A stretch of DNA of 64,000 bases. Source: an uncultured Lachnospiraceae bacterium. GTDB lineage: Bacteria; Bacillota; Clostridia; Lachnospirales; Lachnospiraceae. The position numbers and the translations under genes are program-made. Within the stretch, counting starts at the first letter, position 1, and every line of letters begins with the position of its first letter. The notes beneath the pieces are model-generated. The model was not told the DNA's origin. It saw only the letters and a program-made list of their open reading frames with translations, and did not search any database. The stretch covers positions 142,559 through 206,558 of the forward strand of contig CAJTMW010000006.1 of NCBI GenBank assembly GCA_910577275.1, given 5' to 3'. Below, piece by piece: positions 59,684-64,000 of the stretch.

Positions 59684-60835
59684 TCACCAGAGCAGTATCC
59701 CGGTTCCTGTCAGCTTGTACAAAGCTTCAATAAAAAAGTAGTCTGCGTACACCATTGTAAAATGATGGGCGTCGCTGTGGTAAGCCCCGGTACAGTTCTG
59801 CACAATGGCGTCGCACCCCCGGCTAAAGTCCGCCCTGGTGTCGGCTATGGCTTTCAGGAGCTTTACTGCGGTGCGGACATACATCTCCTTTTCCGGCGCC
59901 GTTACATGCCTTGCCACCTCCAAAAGCCCTCCCGCAATCACGCAGGCCGCACAGGAATCCTCCCATGCAGGCTCCTTCGGCTGTCTGAAATCCACCGGGA
60001 TAATTCCCGTCTCCGAAATGTTGGCCATGCAATAATGGGCGCAGCGCTTGGCCGCATCAAGATATTCCTGCTTTCCCGTGTGGGCGTAGCTGTTTGCAAA
60101 GCCGTACACCGCCCAGCCTTGCCCTCTTGTCCAGGACGAACCTTCCCCGTAGCCCTGTCCGCCGTGGCTTCTTATCATACCGCCCTTTTCCGGGTCAAAT
60201 TCCACAATATGACAGACGGAGCCGTCAGGCCGGATGAAATTCTCAAGGACAGTATCCGCGTGCATCATGGCAATCTGCCGGAACCTGGCATCGCCGCTCT
60301 CCTCCGACGCCCAGTACAGCAGAGAAATATTAAACATACAGTCGATAATCGCCCAGCCTCTGGTATCGCTTCCCCCCACTTCGTTCCATGCCCGTATGAA
60401 TTTCCCCACCGGATTGAATCTCCCGGCTAAAAGGTTTGCTCCGTGCATGGCAGTCCTTCTGGCCGCCTCGCTGCCGGTAAGCCGGTAATCCGCAACAGAA
60501 GTGGGAAGAAACATAAAGCCCACGTCGTGGTGCAGTCCATAGAAGGTTTCAAAGCATTTTTCCAGCTTTTTCTCCGATTTCCTTGCAATGTCTGCATAAC
60601 GCTCTTCCCCTGTATCCTGATACAGAAGCCACATGATGCCGCCCCAGAAGCCGTTGGTCCACCAGTTTAAGCCGTCGTCCATGCTCCAGTTTTTTGTCTC
60701 GTCCGAACGGTCGTCGTAATTTCCGTTTTCGTCTGTGGTGTAGGGGATTTTGTCTTTGTTTTTCTCACTGACCCACGCCATTTTTTCCCGTACTTTCTCA
60801 AGGACGTCTTCCGCCCATACCTTGTAATCTTCCAT
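59684..60835 (-). CDS. Glycoside hydrolase family 88 (unsaturated glucuronyl hydrolase type)
   Basis: 383 residues from the ATG at 60835 with GAGGGAG, eight bases after the GH28 stop; two earlier ATGs overlap that gene. Motifs of GH88/GH105 are WTNGFWGGIMWLLYQDTGEERY, HHDVGFMFLPTS, IRPDGSVCHIVEFDPEKG, GSSWTRGQGWAVYGFANSY and PAWEDSCAACVIAGGLLE. The (alpha/alpha)6 barrel removes 4,5-unsaturated uronic acids left by polysaccharide lyases. The sequence is closer to GH88 than GH105. No signal peptide. It is the last gene of the GH43-GH28-GH88 operon. Confidence 0.9.
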   Translation of the reverse strand: MEDYKVWAEDVLEKVREKMAWVSEKNKDKIPYTTDENGNYDDRSDETKNWSMDDGLNWWTNGFWGGIMWLLYQDTGEERYADIARKSEKKLEKCFETFYGLHHDVGFMFLPTSVADYRLTGSEAARRTAMHGANLLAGRFNPVGKFIRAWNEVGGSDTRGWAIIDCMFNISLLYWASEESGDARFRQIAMMHADTVLENFIRPDGSVCHIVEFDPEKGGMIRSHGGQGYGEGSSWTRGQGWAVYGFANSYAHTGKQEYLDAAKRCAHYCMANISETGIIPVDFRQPKEPAWEDSCAACVIAGGLLEVARHVTAPEKEMYVRTAVKLLKAIADTRADFSRGCDAIVQNCTGAYHSDAHHFTMVYADYFFIEALYKLTGTGILLW

Positions 60836-60843
60836 TCTCTCCC

Positions 60844-62214
60844 TCATTTCCGCGCAGTTTTTTGCGCATAAATTTCCTGTTTCAATACATGGCACCCTTC
60901 CACGTAATAAGGTTCCCTTTCATCCGGCTCCGCGCTGGAAAACCGGATACCGGATAAATAGAGGTCTTCCACATTGCGGATATCCATAAAGGCGGCCCTG
61001 CTCCAGTCCGGGTAATAATTCTCCGATACCTCTGCCCCGGAATAAATACGCCTGTCCAGCACTTCCGGGTAATATTCGGGAATATCCTCTTTTTTCACCC
61101 CGCCGATGCTGTGATACCTGATATTCGTCATGGTGATTCCCGTAATCGGATGGTTTTTTTCCGCATCAATCCGGATACCTTCAAATTTCGGTTCGCCCAT
61201 AATGTCATCTCCGAACCTGTAATGTGCCTTTTTCATCTCATGCGAATCTCTGGCAATAATATTGGAAAATGTCAGATTTTCCATCCTGCCAATCTCAGGC
61301 ATTTCCTGCAGTTCCACCGAACTTCCATAATCCTCTGTCTCAAAGCGATTGTTTAAAATGACAAACACCGGCCTTGAAACATCCCGCATCACCACGTTCT
61401 GGACGGAGATATCGGTGATACTCCCGCCCTCTGTACATTCTATCTTGATGCCTTCCCTCCATACCCTTTCCATCGTGCAGTTGCTGATAACTACATTATA
61501 AATATCTCCTATGGACTTTAAACCGATGCGGACTGCCGCACAGAGAGAGGAAAATTCGCAGTTGCTGATATGGACGTCTCTGACCGGATACCTCCTGCTG
61601 CTCGACTGCAGGCACAGATTATCGTCCGTTCCCGAAATACTGCAGCCTTCTACAAACACATGCTCGCACCCGTCAAAGTCCAACCCATCTCCGTTATATT
61701 TTTTATCATTAAATATATGTACTCCGCTTACCCAAATATAAGAGGAATCCAGAAACGCCGCCGTCCACGCCGCCGACTGATACAGCTTCACCTGCTCCAT
61801 ACGGATATTTCTGCACCTCAGGAAGCGGAACATCATCGGCCTGTAAATACTTCCCTCATTGGGAAAAGCCTCCGCGCTGCCGTTTATCTCCCCGTTCCCC
61901 GTAATATGAATGTTCTCCTGATTTTCCGCATAAATAAAGCATCTGTCAAGAGCTTCCTCATTACGGTATCTGTTGTGATGCACCTCCTCCCGATAATCCC
62001 GGATATCCGGGTCTGCTTTTAGTATCCCGCCTGCCGCAATCTCCAATGTTACGTTGCTTTTAAGGAAAATAGTTCCACATAAATAAACCCCTTTGGGAAT
62101 AAATACCGTTCCGCCGCCCTCCTCGCTGCAAAGGTCCACAGCCTTTTGGACTGAAAGGGTATTGACTGTTTTTCCGTCGCCGACAGCCCCCAGCTCAGTT
62201 ATATCAATCGTCAT
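60844..62214 (-). CDS. Glycoside hydrolase family 28 (polygalacturonase-like)
   Basis: 456 residues from the ATG at 62214 with GGAGGGAG; it overlaps the upstream GH43 by 11 bases. It starts with the typical ITELGAVGDGKTVNTLSVQKAVD and builds a parallel beta-helix. Catalytic Asp regions appear as NGDGLDFDG (174-182) and GTDDNLCL (195-202), with CAAVRIGLKS and REGIKIEC replacing the usual GHG and RIK motifs. So the active site diverges from classical endo-polygalacturonases, and an exo-acting or other uronosidase role is plausible. No signal peptide, so it works inside the cell. Confidence 0.88.
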   Translation of the reverse strand: MTIDITELGAVGDGKTVNTLSVQKAVDLCSEEGGGTVFIPKGVYLCGTIFLKSNVTLEIAAGGILKADPDIRDYREEVHHNRYRNEEALDRCFIYAENQENIHITGNGEINGSAEAFPNEGSIYRPMMFRFLRCRNIRMEQVKLYQSAAWTAAFLDSSYIWVSGVHIFNDKKYNGDGLDFDGCEHVFVEGCSISGTDDNLCLQSSSRRYPVRDVHISNCEFSSLCAAVRIGLKSIGDIYNVVISNCTMERVWREGIKIECTEGGSITDISVQNVVMRDVSRPVFVILNNRFETEDYGSSVELQEMPEIGRMENLTFSNIIARDSHEMKKAHYRFGDDIMGEPKFEGIRIDAEKNHPITGITMTNIRYHSIGGVKKEDIPEYYPEVLDRRIYSGAEVSENYYPDWSRAAFMDIRNVEDLYLSGIRFSSAEPDEREPYYVEGCHVLKQEIYAQKTARK

Positions 62215-63832
62215 TTTCTCCCTCCAAATCAATCAGTTCAAAGTAATCAAAATCCGCATAGTTTTTTCTGAATACACCGTCTGTACAGGCGATTCCCGCC
62301 ATTGTCCCGGTAAACTCCCCGCAGAATTCATCTGAAAAACGGGTGGTATCAAACTTACCCCCTATCCTTCTCCAGTCTCCTTCACAGCTCCACTCAAAAT
62401 ACGTCTCTTTTCCGTCAATCACCAGCCTGAGATTAATCGCCCCCTCTGTTACCGGTGTTCTCGTCTGCGTCAGTTCCTTCACTTCTCCCTTTTCCGCATG
62501 CACAATGGACAGAGCGCTTTGCTTTAACGTATCGCTGTAATACTTTCTCAGATACAGATAATTCAGATTATCATAATATAATACAATCCCCGCTGTATGC
62601 TGATGAACCTTTGGCGTGAATTCCATTCTGGTAGTCAGGACCATATGGACAGAAGTCAGTTTTCTGGTAAGAACGCTTACCCTGTCAAAAGAATCCAGCA
62701 CTTCCTGTCCCCGCAGCCGTACATATCCTTTCCGTACGCCTGTATCCGCAAAGGTATCCGGCATATGCCGCGGTGCATAATAACCTAACCCAAGCTCCGG
62801 TTCATCAAATTCGTCCCGCTCCGGCATCCGGCGCACAGGCATCTTTGCAATTTCTTCGCCTTCACACTCATCTTCCGGAAACGGCGAACCGTTTTTCTTC
62901 CGAATCCATCCGTCCTGCGTCCATTCCATCTCCTGTATGGCTGTTTCCCTTCCCATCACACATCGCAGCTCCGGTACAAAGGGTCTGGCGCATAAGTGCG
63001 CCGCATACCATTTCCCTTCCGGCGTCTCCACCAGACTGGCATGCCCCGCCTTTTGAAGCCGTACCTCCGGATTATAAAATTTATAATCCTCTGATGCTTT
63101 TGTCCTCACTTCTTCACCCTTATCCAGGCTGGAAGTGATAACAGGATTTCGAGTATCCCGCTCAAAAGGTCCCCGGACACTTCCGCTCCGGCCTACAGAC
63201 ACACAATGATGATATCCTGTCCCTCCCTCGGCGCACAACAGATAATACATCCCGTTATGTTTATACATATGCGGTCCTTCTACCCATCCCCTTTTCGTTC
63301 CGCCATACCAGATTCTTTCAGGATAATCCAGAATTCTTTTTTCCCCGGGCGAATACTCTGCTATACAGATTGCTCCCGGCCTGGTATAACCTTCCCTCCT
63401 CTCCCATTCCAGGGAAAGCAGCCATTTCTTTCCGTCGTCATCATGGAACAGGGAGGCGTCAAAGCCGGATGAATGGAGATAGACAGGCTCGCTCCACGGA
63501 CCCCTGATGTCCTCTGCGGTAATCAAATAATTGTCGATATTCATACCGTTTGGAACCATACAGCCGTAAACCAGATAAAACAGTCCATCCTGCTCACAAT
63601 AACTCAGACAGGGAGCCCATATTCCCTGCCCGGTACGAAGCCTTGATAAATTAATCTGCTTTTCATCCGTCAGAAGATGCGTCAGAAGTTCCCAGTTTTT
63701 CAAATCCCTTGAATGATAAACAGGTACTGCCGGAAACCATTCAAAGGAAGATACTGCAATATAATAATCTTTGCCTTTTCTGCAAATGCAGGGGTCAGGA
63801 TTAAACCCTCTCAGTATAGGATTTTTAATCAT
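62204..63832 (-). CDS. Glycoside hydrolase family 43 (two-domain, xylosidase/arabinosidase type)
   Basis: 542 residues. The catalytic Asp is in NPILRGFNPDPCI, the modulating Asp in SSGFDASLFHDDDG and the acid Glu in GWVEGPHMYKHNG. The C-terminal beta-sandwich starts near 345 (RDEFDEPELGLGYY; AGIVLYYDNLNYLYLRKYY). It parallels the GH43 at 50.8-52.6 kb but has a short interdomain linker and differs widely in sequence, so it is probably for a different linkage. No signal peptide. It heads an operon with GH28 and GH88, controlled from the promoter at 63925-63988. Confidence 0.93.
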   Translation of the reverse strand: MIKNPILRGFNPDPCICRKGKDYYIAVSSFEWFPAVPVYHSRDLKNWELLTHLLTDEKQINLSRLRTGQGIWAPCLSYCEQDGLFYLVYGCMVPNGMNIDNYLITAEDIRGPWSEPVYLHSSGFDASLFHDDDGKKWLLSLEWERREGYTRPGAICIAEYSPGEKRILDYPERIWYGGTKRGWVEGPHMYKHNGMYYLLCAEGGTGYHHCVSVGRSGSVRGPFERDTRNPVITSSLDKGEEVRTKASEDYKFYNPEVRLQKAGHASLVETPEGKWYAAHLCARPFVPELRCVMGRETAIQEMEWTQDGWIRKKNGSPFPEDECEGEEIAKMPVRRMPERDEFDEPELGLGYYAPRHMPDTFADTGVRKGYVRLRGQEVLDSFDRVSVLTRKLTSVHMVLTTRMEFTPKVHQHTAGIVLYYDNLNYLYLRKYYSDTLKQSALSIVHAEKGEVKELTQTRTPVTEGAINLRLVIDGKETYFEWSCEGDWRRIGGKFDTTRFSDEFCGEFTGTMAGIACTDGVFRKNYADFDYFELIDLEGENDD

Positions 63833-63924
63833 TATGAACCTCCGTTTCCGCGGCGATTTTATTCATCTGCCCTGATTCGGCATCTCTCTTTGCCTGTAAT
63901 ACATGCGGGCTTAACCGCCAGTTT

Positions 63925-63988
63925 AATATACCAGTTTGACGCCGGTAAATAAATTCAGTTTTTTTAGGGGGAGGTGCAGGTTTTTAAG
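63925..63988 (-). promoter_or_regulatory. Promoter and paired 12-bp direct repeats of the GH43-GH28-GH88 operon (copy 2)
   Basis: On the minus strand CTTAAAAACCTG (63988-63977) and CTAAAAAAACTG (63967-63956) start exactly 21 bp apart; both copies also share CTGCACCT directly after the first repeat. A TATATT -10 (63930-63925) lies 26 bp downstream, with no good -35. The geometry matches copy 1. Confidence 0.65.
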
Positions 63989-64000
63989 GGATTTCGGGCA

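Overview
The window looks like chromosome of a gut Clostridia species, most likely Lachnospiraceae. This is inferred from the gene families: LytTR/GHKL two-component systems, YesM/YesN-type sugar operons with MalF/MalG permeases, GH112 and GH125 enzymes, a fused ferredoxin-linked 2-oxoacid oxidoreductase and DUF4180/DUF2804 proteins. Strong AGGAGG-type ribosome sites and TTGACA/TATAAT promoters fit a Firmicute. Most genes lie on the minus strand. No rRNA, tRNA, CRISPR array or complete insertion sequence was seen.

Left part (1-13.5 kb): the start of an MBOAT acyltransferase, a two-gene 2-oxoacid:ferredoxin oxidoreductase in which four subunits are fused into two chains, a cupin/AraC convergent pair, a LytTR-DUF3021-ABC exporter operon, and two MarR-controlled MATE efflux loci with recognisable operators. 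The second MATE operon carries a cyclopropane synthase reading frame that has lost its methyltransferase core. An AT-rich plus-strand island (13.8-18.4 kb) encodes a type IIG restriction-modification enzyme and a second adenine methyltransferase.

Middle (18.5-46 kb): a cluster with a long solute-binding-like lipoprotein, two GHKL kinase/LytTR regulator pairs (one regulator interrupted by a single in-frame TAG) and three unrecognised proteins; a ParE/Phd module; a small helical protein; an MFS transporter with a DUF2804 protein; a GH125 mannosidase; an ABC sugar operon headed by an orphan YesN-type regulator and ending in an unknown 588-residue protein; MGMT-like and DUF4180 genes; and an OmpR-type two-component system with a LolD/FtsX-type ABC transporter.

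Right part (46-64 kb): an AraC regulator, two PIN toxin modules, a GH112 phosphorylase, and two co-oriented glycan operons. One encodes solute-binding protein, two permeases, YesM kinase, YesN regulator and GH43. The other encodes GH43, GH28 and GH88. Both promoters carry the same pair of 12-bp direct repeats exactly 21 bp apart, which suggests one regulon controlled by the YesN protein.

The most notable non-coding signals are a dispersed structured repeat of about 65-80 bp (four clear copies, mostly just upstream of genes and in the same sense), four tandem 17-bp palindromic units in the leader of the sugar-transport operon, and in-frame 39- and 42-bp tandem duplications inside two membrane-associated protein genes.
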